A DNA stretch of 64,000 nt from the NCBI RefSeq assembly GCF_024181405.1, contig NZ_CP051302.1, positions 620,001 to 684,000 of the forward strand. The letters run 5' to 3'. A program made the translations under genes and the position numbers. Source of the DNA: Treponema denticola. GTDB taxonomy: Bacteria > Spirochaetota > Spirochaetia > Treponematales > Treponemataceae. Positions 25,293 through 33,032 of the stretch are shown in pieces; position 1 is the stretch's first letter; each line of letters begins with the position of its first letter. The notes below the pieces were generated by a model. The model saw only the letters and a list, made by a program, of their open reading frames with translations. It did not search any database and was not told the origin of the DNA.

Positions 25293-26246
25293 ATGAGAGC
25301 AAGCAAAGAGAAAAAAGAAAATTTCGAAGCCGAAATTAAATATTTAGCAGACGAGTTTTTCTCAATTTCAAAAGAAGATAACAATCTTGCTTCAAAACGC
25401 AATACTTTAAAAGAAAAACTTTGGATTGCGTTGTGGTGGTATTATAAAGAGATTCAATATACCGGATATGAATATGATGATGAAATAATAGCTGAAAAGT
25501 ACAGTGATGTCATAAATAGCACAATCGCAAAGACTATGGAAGCATATAAAATTGAAAAAGAAGCTCCTTTTTTACATTATGTTAATGCTGCCGTTAAAAA
25601 CGAAATTTCACGGGAAAGACAAAAAAGCTATTTGCATGGATTAAAGGTGCCGCAAAAAATCTTAAGGCAATGGAAGTTGCTTCTTCAGCTTGCACATTCA
25701 CGCGGGATTGATAGCAGAGATATAAATAAAATGCGGGAGCTCGGTTCCATGCTAGGCTGTTCAAAAAATGTCTTGGAGCAAGTTTTGGACTTCGGTAAAG
25801 TGACGATTTGTTCCGATATAATCACCATTGACGGTAAGGAAGGAAGTGTATTTGATCAGCTGAAGTCGGATATTGGAAACCCCGAAAAAGAGTTTGAAAA
25901 ACAGGAAGATAAAAATCAAGAGATTAAAACTGCTTTTCATCAATTCAGGATTATTGATGAAATTTTTAAGAAAAAGCAGAAACGGGTAAAAAAGTATTTA
26001 TCGGCATTATTGACATTGAAGTTTTATCCTGATCTTATAATTTTGACTAAAATGAACGACAATAAGCAGGAATTTACTTTTATAGATCTTGAACTATATG
26101 CCGACTTGGAAGAAGTTGAAGTCAAAGGCGGCTCCCACCCTTCCCAACAGGATATAGCCTCGCGTTTCGGAAGAGATAAAACCGATGCCAGTAGAACTTT
26201 AAATGAATTTTTGAAAGAAATAGAAGAAAAAGTGTCAACTTTGTGA
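25293..26246 (+). CDS. Sigma-70-family-like transcription factor of the defence cluster
   Basis: A 317-residue protein with sigma-factor layout. PFLHYVNAAVKNEISRERQ resembles region 2; GSMLGCSKNVLEQVL and an acidic linker resemble region 3; and near the C-terminus SQQDIASRFGRDKTDASRTL is a clear helix-turn-helix like region 4. An extra beta-rich stretch (KQEFTFIDLELYADLEEVEV) separates them. It lacks the strong region 2.4 and 4.2 consensus of housekeeping factors, so it could be a divergent alternative sigma or a sigma-derived regulator. It follows the CARF-like gene in an apparent operon. The TGTCAACTTT element is inside its last codons, immediately before the TerY gene. Confidence 0.6.
   Translation: MRASKEKKENFEAEIKYLADEFFSISKEDNNLASKRNTLKEKLWIALWWYYKEIQYTGYEYDDEIIAEKYSDVINSTIAKTMEAYKIEKEAPFLHYVNAAVKNEISRERQKSYLHGLKVPQKILRQWKLLLQLAHSRGIDSRDINKMRELGSMLGCSKNVLEQVLDFGKVTICSDIITIDGKEGSVFDQLKSDIGNPEKEFEKQEDKNQEIKTAFHQFRIIDEIFKKKQKRVKKYLSALLTLKFYPDLIILTKMNDNKQEFTFIDLELYADLEEVEVKGGSHPSQQDIASRFGRDKTDASRTLNEFLKEIEEKVSTL
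26233..26242 (+). promoter_or_regulatory. TGTYAACTYT element, copy 2 (before the TerY-like gene)
   Basis: TGTCAACTTT at the 3' end of the sigma-like gene, 65 nt before ATG 26298, followed by TTGTGATATAATG. It suggests a promoter for the TerY-P block. Confidence 0.45.
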
Positions 26247-26297
26247 TATAATGTGCATATTGCATTGTATAACAATAATTCTTAAGGAGAAAAGATT

Positions 26298-27002
26298 ATG
26301 TTTGATGTTTCGAAATTTACGGTGGAAAAAGCCCGCCCCTTACCTGTTATTCTTTTGTTGGATGGGAGCGGAAGTATGGCAGGAGAAAAAATTGCCTCCC
26401 TAAACAATGCTGTCAATGAGATGATTGAAAGTTTTAAAAGTGAAGGTTCAATGGAAACTGAAATACAAGTTGCCATTATTACCTTTGGAGGAAATGGTGC
26501 AAATTTAGTTTTACCTCTTACTCCTTCAAAAAATATTAATAGCCCTCAGCTGACAGCAGACGGTATGACACCGATGGGGGCTGCATTGAGCTTGGCAAAG
26601 AACATGATCGAAAACAAAGAAATTATTCCGTCTAAAGGATACCGTCCGACTGTTGTGCTTATTTCGGATGGAGCCCCTAATGATTCATGGGAAGAGCCGA
26701 TGAATGCCTTTATTTCTTCCGGACGATCTTCAAAATGCGACCGTATGGCTATGGCTATCGGAACGAGCCAAAATGATCCCGTTTTAAATAAATTTTTAAA
26801 CGATACCGAAAACAAGGTGTTTTTGGCAAGTGATGCTTCCGGTATTTCACAGTTTTTTAAAATGGTCACAATGAGTGTAAGCGTCCGCTCACGATCACAA
26901 AATCCTAATCAGATGGTTTCAATGCAGCAGCTTGCACAAATTGCCGGAACAACGGGGCTTTCCGCCGATATAAAAGCCTTAAACGATTTTTCTAATTTTT
27001 AA
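26298..27002 (+). CDS. TerY-like vWA-domain protein
   Basis: A 234-residue cytoplasmic vWA protein. The metal-dependent adhesion site is complete: DGSGS (Asp22-Ser26), Thr91 in GMTPMGAAL and Asp124 in LISDGAPND. This is the TerY type found in TerY-P triads with a PP2C phosphatase and a kinase; all three follow in order here. In that family the vWA is thought to be a scaffold or the phosphorylated target that links the triad to nucleic-acid-processing partners. AAGGAGAAAAG precedes the ATG. A hairpin follows the stop codon. Confidence 0.85.
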   Translation: MFDVSKFTVEKARPLPVILLLDGSGSMAGEKIASLNNAVNEMIESFKSEGSMETEIQVAIITFGGNGANLVLPLTPSKNINSPQLTADGMTPMGAALSLAKNMIENKEIIPSKGYRPTVVLISDGAPNDSWEEPMNAFISSGRSSKCDRMAMAIGTSQNDPVLNKFLNDTENKVFLASDASGISQFFKMVTMSVSVRSRSQNPNQMVSMQQLAQIAGTTGLSADIKALNDFSNF

Positions 27003-27010
27003 TTTAGTTT

Positions 27011-27043
27011 AATACAAGCAGAAAGTATTTTTCTGCTTGTATT
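27011..27043 (+). terminator. Hairpin between the two vWA genes (attenuator or processing site)
   Basis: AATACAAGCAG (27011-27021) pairs perfectly with CTGCTTGTATT (27033-27043) around an 11-nt loop. No T tract follows, so partial termination or mRNA processing is more likely than full termination. Confidence 0.55.
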
Positions 27044-27060
27044 GTTATAGGAATAGTATA

Positions 27061-27459
27061 ATGCAAATATATTTGATTAAAGATATTTCAGGGAGTATGA
27101 GTGTATTGGGAAAAGAAATCATTGTAGAAAATGCAGTCCAAAGCCTGATAAAACTAAAAGAACTCAATACAGAGTATTCCGATGTCGAATTTTTAAGTAA
27201 AGAATGGCAAGGCTCTTTTCAAGAGCTTACTGATACTTTTAAAACTCAAAATATCGAAAGAGCCTTAGTCTTTACGGACGGTTATTTTGTAAGATCAAAA
27301 GAATTATCTTCTTTTATTGACAGATTACAATCTGAAAACAAACGATGTGTCTTTGTATATTGTGGTTCCGATGCGAATTTGAGCAGGTATGGCTATGAAG
27401 CTGAAGATCTTATTTCAGCCTTTCATGAGGTTTGCGGTCAATATGAAATACAGGTCTAA
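27061..27459 (+). CDS. Second, shorter vWA-like protein
   Basis: A 132-residue protein; ATG 27061 (TATAGGAATAGT upstream) is preferred over an in-frame start 24 nt earlier. It starts directly with a vWA first strand: IYLIKDISGSMSVLG carries DxSxS, and LVFTDGYF provides the late Asp-Gly. The central region is shortened and the MIDAS threonine is not obvious, so metal binding may be incomplete. It overlaps the PP2C gene by 17 nt. Duplicated vWA proteins beside a phosphatase-kinase pair suggest a heteromeric scaffold, which is inference. Confidence 0.65.
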   Translation: MQIYLIKDISGSMSVLGKEIIVENAVQSLIKLKELNTEYSDVEFLSKEWQGSFQELTDTFKTQNIERALVFTDGYFVRSKELSSFIDRLQSENKRCVFVYCGSDANLSRYGYEAEDLISAFHEVCGQYEIQV

Positions 27460-28174
27460 AAAATCATGGGGAGCTTCTGTACGAGGTCCGTCTCATGTTC
27501 TGCGAAGTATGCCTAATCAAGATAGCTTTATCATAAAGCAAACAAAAAACGGAATGATTGCGGTAGTTGCTGACGGTTTAGGAAGTAAACGCTTTTCCGA
27601 TAAAGGTTCTAAGGATGCATGCAAGGCAGTTGTAAAAACTATCAAAGAATTTGAAAAATCTCAAAAGAAGAATAGAACTTTTCCTATAAACGATATTTTT
27701 TTGATTATTCAAAAAGAGTGGAGTCTGAGTTTAAAACAAAAAGGTTATAATCCAATGCATTGCAGCTCAACATGTCTGTTCGTATATATAACCCGAAAAA
27801 ATATATTTACGGCTAGACTTGGTGACGGAATGATTTTTATGCTTGGCAAAAATGAAGAAGACAATGTTTTGATTACCGATGAAAAAGATGACTGTTTTGC
27901 TAATACAACATACTGTCTTACAAGTTACGATATTTCAAATAAGCAGGAGATTTCTATTTTTGAAAAAAATAAATTTTCTTCAATTGTATTATGCACTGAT
28001 GGAGTTTCAAACGATATTGAAGAAAAAAAACATGCAGATTTTATAAAAGAGATAAGAAAAAAATCTTTGCAAAACAAGAGAAAAATAAATTCACTTAATA
28101 TGAAAACAGCATTATTAAATTGGCCGGTAAAAGGTCATAGTGATGATAAAACAATTGTCTTTATAGAGGTTTAA
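27443..28174 (+). CDS. PP2C-family serine/threonine phosphatase (TerY-P)
   Basis: A 243-residue PP2C. Start 27443 is preferred because TGAGG sits 12 nt upstream and the protein then begins just before the first motif. All core motifs are visible: MPNQDSF, VVADGLGSKRFSDKGS, ARLGDGMIFML, LCTDGVSNDIEEK and GHSDDKTIVFI, giving the metal-binding aspartates. It should remove phosphate groups placed by the neighbouring kinase. It overlaps the small vWA gene and ends 2 nt before the kinase ATG, a tight translational unit typical of TerY-P triads. Confidence 0.9.
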   Translation: MKYRSKKSWGASVRGPSHVLRSMPNQDSFIIKQTKNGMIAVVADGLGSKRFSDKGSKDACKAVVKTIKEFEKSQKKNRTFPINDIFLIIQKEWSLSLKQKGYNPMHCSSTCLFVYITRKNIFTARLGDGMIFMLGKNEEDNVLITDEKDDCFANTTYCLTSYDISNKQEISIFEKNKFSSIVLCTDGVSNDIEEKKHADFIKEIRKKSLQNKRKINSLNMKTALLNWPVKGHSDDKTIVFIEV

Positions 28175-28176
28175 AT

Positions 28177-29685
28177 ATGGAAAGAATGGAAAACAACATA
28201 GATTTCCCTAAAATTGCGGAAGATGAATATCATAAAGAACATGTACTATGCAAAAAGTTAGGTGAAGGAGGACAAGGTTTTGTTTGCACAACAGAAAATC
28301 CGTTAATAGTGATTAAATTTGTTACGGATTTGAACGGTAATTTGATAAGCAAAAATAAAAATAAAGAACTTTTTCAAAAATACAGGGAAAAGTTTAAAAG
28401 AAACCGTTTATTACCAATTGATACCTTTATTTCAAAACCTATCGCATTATTAAATGACTATGCCGGTTATGTTATGCAATTTATGGAAGATATGATGCCT
28501 TTAAGTACTTTAGAAAAACTCTTAGATGATGATGAGACTACAAAAAATCCTCCGATTTGGATTGTAGGTCAGAATTATTCGGGAACACTTTCTGCAGCAC
28601 AACAACGGCTTCTTGCATATTGTCAAAATGGCGGGTTACGTCATCGTCTTGAAATTTTAAGAAATGCGGCAAAGGTTTTATTTCAATTACATGCAAAAGG
28701 TTTGGTTTATTGCGATATTTCTGCAAACAATATTTTTGTTACAAAAGACATTAATTTTGAAAATCCTAATGTCTGGTTTATAGATGCAGATAATATTTTT
28801 ATCTCTTCAAAAGATATAAAAATCGGTAACACTGTTTTTACTCCTCGCTTTGTTGCGCCTGAAGTATATCTTCGACAAAGTGTTTGTACACAAATGTCTG
28901 ATATATATGCATTTGCATTGATGGTATTTGAAAAACTTGCTCTTATTTATCCTTTTTCAGGGGAAATGTCAAATTCGGAAGATGATTGGAGCGATTGGGA
29001 TGCTGCTTCAAAAACTGCCGAAGAAAATTTTAGCAATCCAATGGAAAAAGCCTATCGCGGAGAGCTTGATTGGATTTGGAAAAAAAATTCGAGTAATTCA
29101 ACTAAAGACGGCTTACCAAAAGAATTGGTTTTAACCGAAAATTTATATAAATTATTTAACTCTACCTTTACGGAAGGTAAAAAAGATCCGAAGGCTCGTC
29201 CTTCCGCTCTGTTATGGTATAAAGCGTTATCTCAAGCAAAAGACTTAACGATAAAATGTCCTGTGTGTAAAATGTCTTGGTTCTTTACACATCAAAAAAA
29301 AGAATGCCCTTATTGCGGAAATAAATTACAAAAAGTTTTGCATGTAGCAGAAAATAAGCAGAGGAACAAGGAGCCTATTTTTGTACACGAGTTAGAAAAA
29401 GATAAAAAAATTCTTTTTACAAAAGAAAGGTTAAGTTTTGCACAAGTTAAAAATGCGGAAAGGACTTTTTTATCTATTGAATACAGTACACAAGATAATT
29501 TAAATGAGATAGATATTTTTTTTATAAGAGTAAATCTTGATAAAGAAAAATGTAAAATAATACAGGATAATAAAGAAGAAATTATTCAACATCAAATAAT
29601 AATACCTGCAAAATCATTTTCTCTTGAAATTGAATTAATTAATAAAAAAAGAATATTTGATTTTGAATTGTTAGAGGGAAATTAG
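28177..29685 (+). CDS. Serine/threonine protein kinase with C-terminal zinc ribbon (TerY-P)
   Basis: A 502-residue eukaryote-like kinase. Glycine loop GEGGQG (from residue 29), VIK lysine (Lys47), catalytic loop CDISANN (Asp180, Asn185) and a DFG-equivalent IDADN (Asp205) are all present, so it is probably active. After the kinase fold, a zinc ribbon is formed by Cys361/Cys364 and Cys377/Cys380. A further 110-residue beta-rich C-terminal domain follows. Kinase plus zinc ribbon is the hallmark of TerY-P kinases. No membrane helix. The helicase gene begins 2 nt after its stop, so the phospho-switch and the RNA/DNA machinery are co-expressed. Confidence 0.9.
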   Translation: MERMENNIDFPKIAEDEYHKEHVLCKKLGEGGQGFVCTTENPLIVIKFVTDLNGNLISKNKNKELFQKYREKFKRNRLLPIDTFISKPIALLNDYAGYVMQFMEDMMPLSTLEKLLDDDETTKNPPIWIVGQNYSGTLSAAQQRLLAYCQNGGLRHRLEILRNAAKVLFQLHAKGLVYCDISANNIFVTKDINFENPNVWFIDADNIFISSKDIKIGNTVFTPRFVAPEVYLRQSVCTQMSDIYAFALMVFEKLALIYPFSGEMSNSEDDWSDWDAASKTAEENFSNPMEKAYRGELDWIWKKNSSNSTKDGLPKELVLTENLYKLFNSTFTEGKKDPKARPSALLWYKALSQAKDLTIKCPVCKMSWFFTHQKKECPYCGNKLQKVLHVAENKQRNKEPIFVHELEKDKKILFTKERLSFAQVKNAERTFLSIEYSTQDNLNEIDIFFIRVNLDKEKCKIIQDNKEEIIQHQIIIPAKSFSLEIELINKKRIFDFELLEGN

Positions 29686-29687
29686 CA

Positions 29688-32600
29688 ATGGAATTAAAAG
29701 ATGTCAATATTCAAGATAGTTTAAAAATAACTTGCAAGGTTTTATACGGAGCAAAACTGCCTAATGGAGTAGGAGAAATTATTAGAACCGAAACTTCTTA
29801 TATTTTTAAAGGCGTCGAGCTAAGCATATCAGATGAAGGTTTAAAACGGGATTTGGATTTTTATTTAACTCGAGGTACAGCTCATTTAGCAGAAGTTGAA
29901 ACAATGTATAAAGATAATACAATAGTTCTTAATTGTTGTTTTTTTGCCGACAGGCTTATTTCGTTAGACAAACCATTACATATTTATATTCATACGGATA
30001 AAATAAACAGCAAAAAAACAAAAGAAAATAAAGAAAAGTTAGATAAATATTTTAAAGATGTTACAGAAAAATGTCATATTATATCCGAATATAAAGATCA
30101 GAAAGATACTTATTTTATAATACAGGCAAATCCTGAGATTTTTGTTCCCACCAGCGAAATTCATGATGAAATTAAAAAAGAACAGGATGAAAAAATAGAG
30201 GATGCTAATGATTTACAAAATCAAAAGAATGAAAGTGAAAAAAGAACACCTGAAGAAAAAAATAAACAAAAAGAATTAAAAAACAAAATTCGCTCAAAAA
30301 TTGAAAATGCAGATAAGCAAAAGATTGCATTCGCAATCTACGGGACAAATATTCGAATAGATGCAGAAAAATGGCAAAACGGCAACGGTTTTTCTGCAAA
30401 AAGACTTGTAACAAAAAAAAGTCAATCCTCCGCACCTAATTATCTTCTGATAAAGGGTTCTCTTGTATTTTCTAACGAAAAAACAGCCGTCTCTAACTTT
30501 ATAAAAGCACAATTAGAAAATATAAAACAGAAAGGCTGCAGCTATCTTGATGCATGGGATAAATATTCTCAAGAAAGAGGAGAAAACCTTTTAGAAGATG
30601 CACGAAATTTCGGTACGTTTTCTATTCAAAATATAGAAAAAATTCCGGAAGAGGCTGATTCTTATAAACTTTTCTTGAATCATTTTGATGAGAAAAAAAT
30701 CATTCATCGTATGACTATTGATATTGTTGAAGAAGAACCTTTATTTTTTCGTAAAAAAGATTTATCGTGGAATGATTATTTGATACAAAAAGAAGAAGAA
30801 AATAAAAATAAAGAAAAGGTTAAAGACCGTAAAGAAAAGAAAATCCAAAATCTTGAGATACAAGAAAGCGATAACTATTCAATTACGGTAAGGAGCAAGT
30901 TTAATTTATTGAAACTTAAGGGAGAAAAACGTTTTATTTGTTTTTCGACATTAGGTGAAGAAATTCAGTTGGAACGCCAAAAATCTGCACGCGAAGCGAT
31001 TTCTGAAGGAAAATCCGGAATTCCTTATCTTGCAATGTTGCTTGAGGAGCAGGGGAAAATTCCTCATGCTCAAAAAAATAAAACATACAATTTTAAATTA
31101 TCCTTAAAAACTTATGATAAGGTGTTTAAAAAACCTCCGACCGATACGCAAAGAAATGCTATTAAACTTGCTATGCAAACACCGGATATAGCCTTAATTC
31201 AAGGGCCGCCCGGAACAGGAAAGACAACGGTTATTACTGCTATAGTTGAAGAGCTTAAAAATGCTTTTAATAAAGAGAATCCTACGACAGGGGCAGTATT
31301 ACTTTCTTCATATCAACATGCCTCTGTTGAAAATATTATTGAACGTGTGTGTATTAATTCTTTACCTACACCTAAATTCGGGAAAAAGCAGGATAGTGAA
31401 GAATATAATGAGCATATTGAAAAATGGATAAACGATTTAATAGAAAGCGTAAGAAAAGAAAATCCTAGGTTAGAACGTTTATCCTATGAGTTAGAGTTAG
31501 ATGCCGCTTATGCAGAATACGAAAAAACTCCGTCTCCGTCCAATAAAATAAAACTATTGGATAAAATGCTGCACATAACATCGTTGTCAGATAAATTAAG
31601 AGCTGAAATTACTAAGGAGAGAGATGGGGATAACATAAGTGATTTACTACAATACGATATTGTATCCAAGATAAGAGCTTTACGTATTACATCGGAATCA
31701 TTTTGCGATGATGGTAGAGAAAGATGTAAGGATTTACTGTATGAATTGAAAGATGAAGGAGATAACGAAATTTTAAAACGGTATGCTTATTTAGATGTCA
31801 TGCCTGATAATGCAAGTTTAAAGGACCTACGCAGCCTAAAAGAAAAACTTTTGATTCAAGCCTTACCTCGACCTTCTTATGCTGTTTTTACAGCCGAGCC
31901 TAATATCCAAGAATTATACGGATGTGTAAAAAAAGAAATCCGTAAAAATAGAAGTAAGAAAGATAAGACTAATTTATGCCAATACGAATATTTAGAGCAT
32001 CTTGAATCTAATCCGATAGGAATTGAAAATGCTATCAAAGATTGTTCTTTTGCTATTTCCGCTACTGCACAACAATCTGAAGGAACAGATATTATAAAAT
32101 TCAAGAATGATTTTCAGCTGTATGATACCGTAATTATTGATGAAGCAGCACGTGCAACCCCTCCTGATTTACTTATTCCGATGGCAAAAGCCCGTAAAAA
32201 AATTATTTTGATAGGAGACCACCGTCAATTACCTCATTTAATTGATGAGGAATTGGAACAAAAAATCATTGAAAAAGAAAAAGAAGCAGAATCTGAAAAA
32301 AATACAGACCTTGAAGAATATTATAATCTCAGTTTGTTTGAACACCTTTTTACACGATTAAAAGAATTGGAACAAACTGATGGAATTAAAAGAATTATTA
32401 CCCTTGATGCTCAATACCGTATGCATCCGCTTTTAGGGCAATTTGCAAGTGATAATTTTTATAAAAAACATAAGGAAGAATTTAAGTCGCCTCGGCCTGC
32501 TGAAGAGTTTATTCATAATTTACCCAAAACCGAAAACAAAGCATGCATATGGCTTGATGTGCCAAAGCACTTAGGTTTTGAAACACGGGCCGGTACCAGT

Positions 32601-33032
32601 ATAAAAAGGAAGGCTGAAATTACGGCAATCATAAACTACTTGGAAAAATGGAAAAATTCTGAAGAAGGAAAAAATTTAACTTACGGTATTATCACTTTTT
32701 ATAAGGCTCAAAGTGATGCAATAAAGCAAGCATTAAAAGATAAAAAAATAAAGGATATAAGAGTCGGAACAGTAGATGCTTTTCAAGGAATGGAATTTGA
32801 TATTGTTTTTCTTTCGGCTGTTCGATGTAATAATAAAAAAAATTACGGCTTTTTGACAATGGAAAACCGATTAAATGTTGCTGTTACCAGACAAAAAAAA
32901 GCCTTAATTTTTGTCGGAGATTCTGAATTTTTAACAAGCAGCGATGCCCGCTTGGAAACAAATATTTCCGCAGTAGGGAATTTTTATGATCTATGCAAAC
33001 AAGACGGTATTATTTTACAAGGAGATAAATAA
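29688..33032 (+). CDS. UPF1-like superfamily 1 helicase (CnuH-like)
   Basis: A 1114-residue protein. Residues 1-480 are not helicase core; they contain a highly charged Lys/Glu segment (about 150-215) and beta-rich stretches that could include an OB-type fold. The SF1B core follows: Walker A GPPGTGKT (506-513), Walker B IIDEAARATPP (Asp818), GDHRQLPHL, DAQYRMHP, VDAFQGMEFDIVFLS and NRLNVAVTRQKKALI. This set is that of the DNA2/NAM7/UPF1 group, able to act on RNA or DNA. CoCoNuT systems include a UPF1-like helicase in the same place. It overlaps the next gene by one base. Confidence 0.88.
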   Translation: MELKDVNIQDSLKITCKVLYGAKLPNGVGEIIRTETSYIFKGVELSISDEGLKRDLDFYLTRGTAHLAEVETMYKDNTIVLNCCFFADRLISLDKPLHIYIHTDKINSKKTKENKEKLDKYFKDVTEKCHIISEYKDQKDTYFIIQANPEIFVPTSEIHDEIKKEQDEKIEDANDLQNQKNESEKRTPEEKNKQKELKNKIRSKIENADKQKIAFAIYGTNIRIDAEKWQNGNGFSAKRLVTKKSQSSAPNYLLIKGSLVFSNEKTAVSNFIKAQLENIKQKGCSYLDAWDKYSQERGENLLEDARNFGTFSIQNIEKIPEEADSYKLFLNHFDEKKIIHRMTIDIVEEEPLFFRKKDLSWNDYLIQKEEENKNKEKVKDRKEKKIQNLEIQESDNYSITVRSKFNLLKLKGEKRFICFSTLGEEIQLERQKSAREAISEGKSGIPYLAMLLEEQGKIPHAQKNKTYNFKLSLKTYDKVFKKPPTDTQRNAIKLAMQTPDIALIQGPPGTGKTTVITAIVEELKNAFNKENPTTGAVLLSSYQHASVENIIERVCINSLPTPKFGKKQDSEEYNEHIEKWINDLIESVRKENPRLERLSYELELDAAYAEYEKTPSPSNKIKLLDKMLHITSLSDKLRAEITKERDGDNISDLLQYDIVSKIRALRITSESFCDDGRERCKDLLYELKDEGDNEILKRYAYLDVMPDNASLKDLRSLKEKLLIQALPRPSYAVFTAEPNIQELYGCVKKEIRKNRSKKDKTNLCQYEYLEHLESNPIGIENAIKDCSFAISATAQQSEGTDIIKFKNDFQLYDTVIIDEAARATPPDLLIPMAKARKKIILIGDHRQLPHLIDEELEQKIIEKEKEAESEKNTDLEEYYNLSLFEHLFTRLKELEQTDGIKRIITLDAQYRMHPLLGQFASDNFYKKHKEEFKSPRPAEEFIHNLPKTENKACIWLDVPKHLGFETRAGTSIKRKAEITAIINYLEKWKNSEEGKNLTYGIITFYKAQSDAIKQALKDKKIKDIRVGTVDAFQGMEFDIVFLSAVRCNNKKNYGFLTMENRLNVAVTRQKKALIFVGDSEFLTSSDARLETNISAVGNFYDLCKQDGIILQGDK

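Noticed and set aside
26298..29685. Tellurite-resistance operon
   Set aside because: The vWA, phosphatase and kinase match TerY-P, but TerA/C/D/E/Z/F-type genes are absent and the neighbours are nucleic-acid enzymes.
30178..30300. Lys/Glu-rich low-complexity stretch in the helicase as a frameshift sign
   Set aside because: The frame is continuous and flanked by coherent protein sequence; it is most likely a charged linker or coiled coil.
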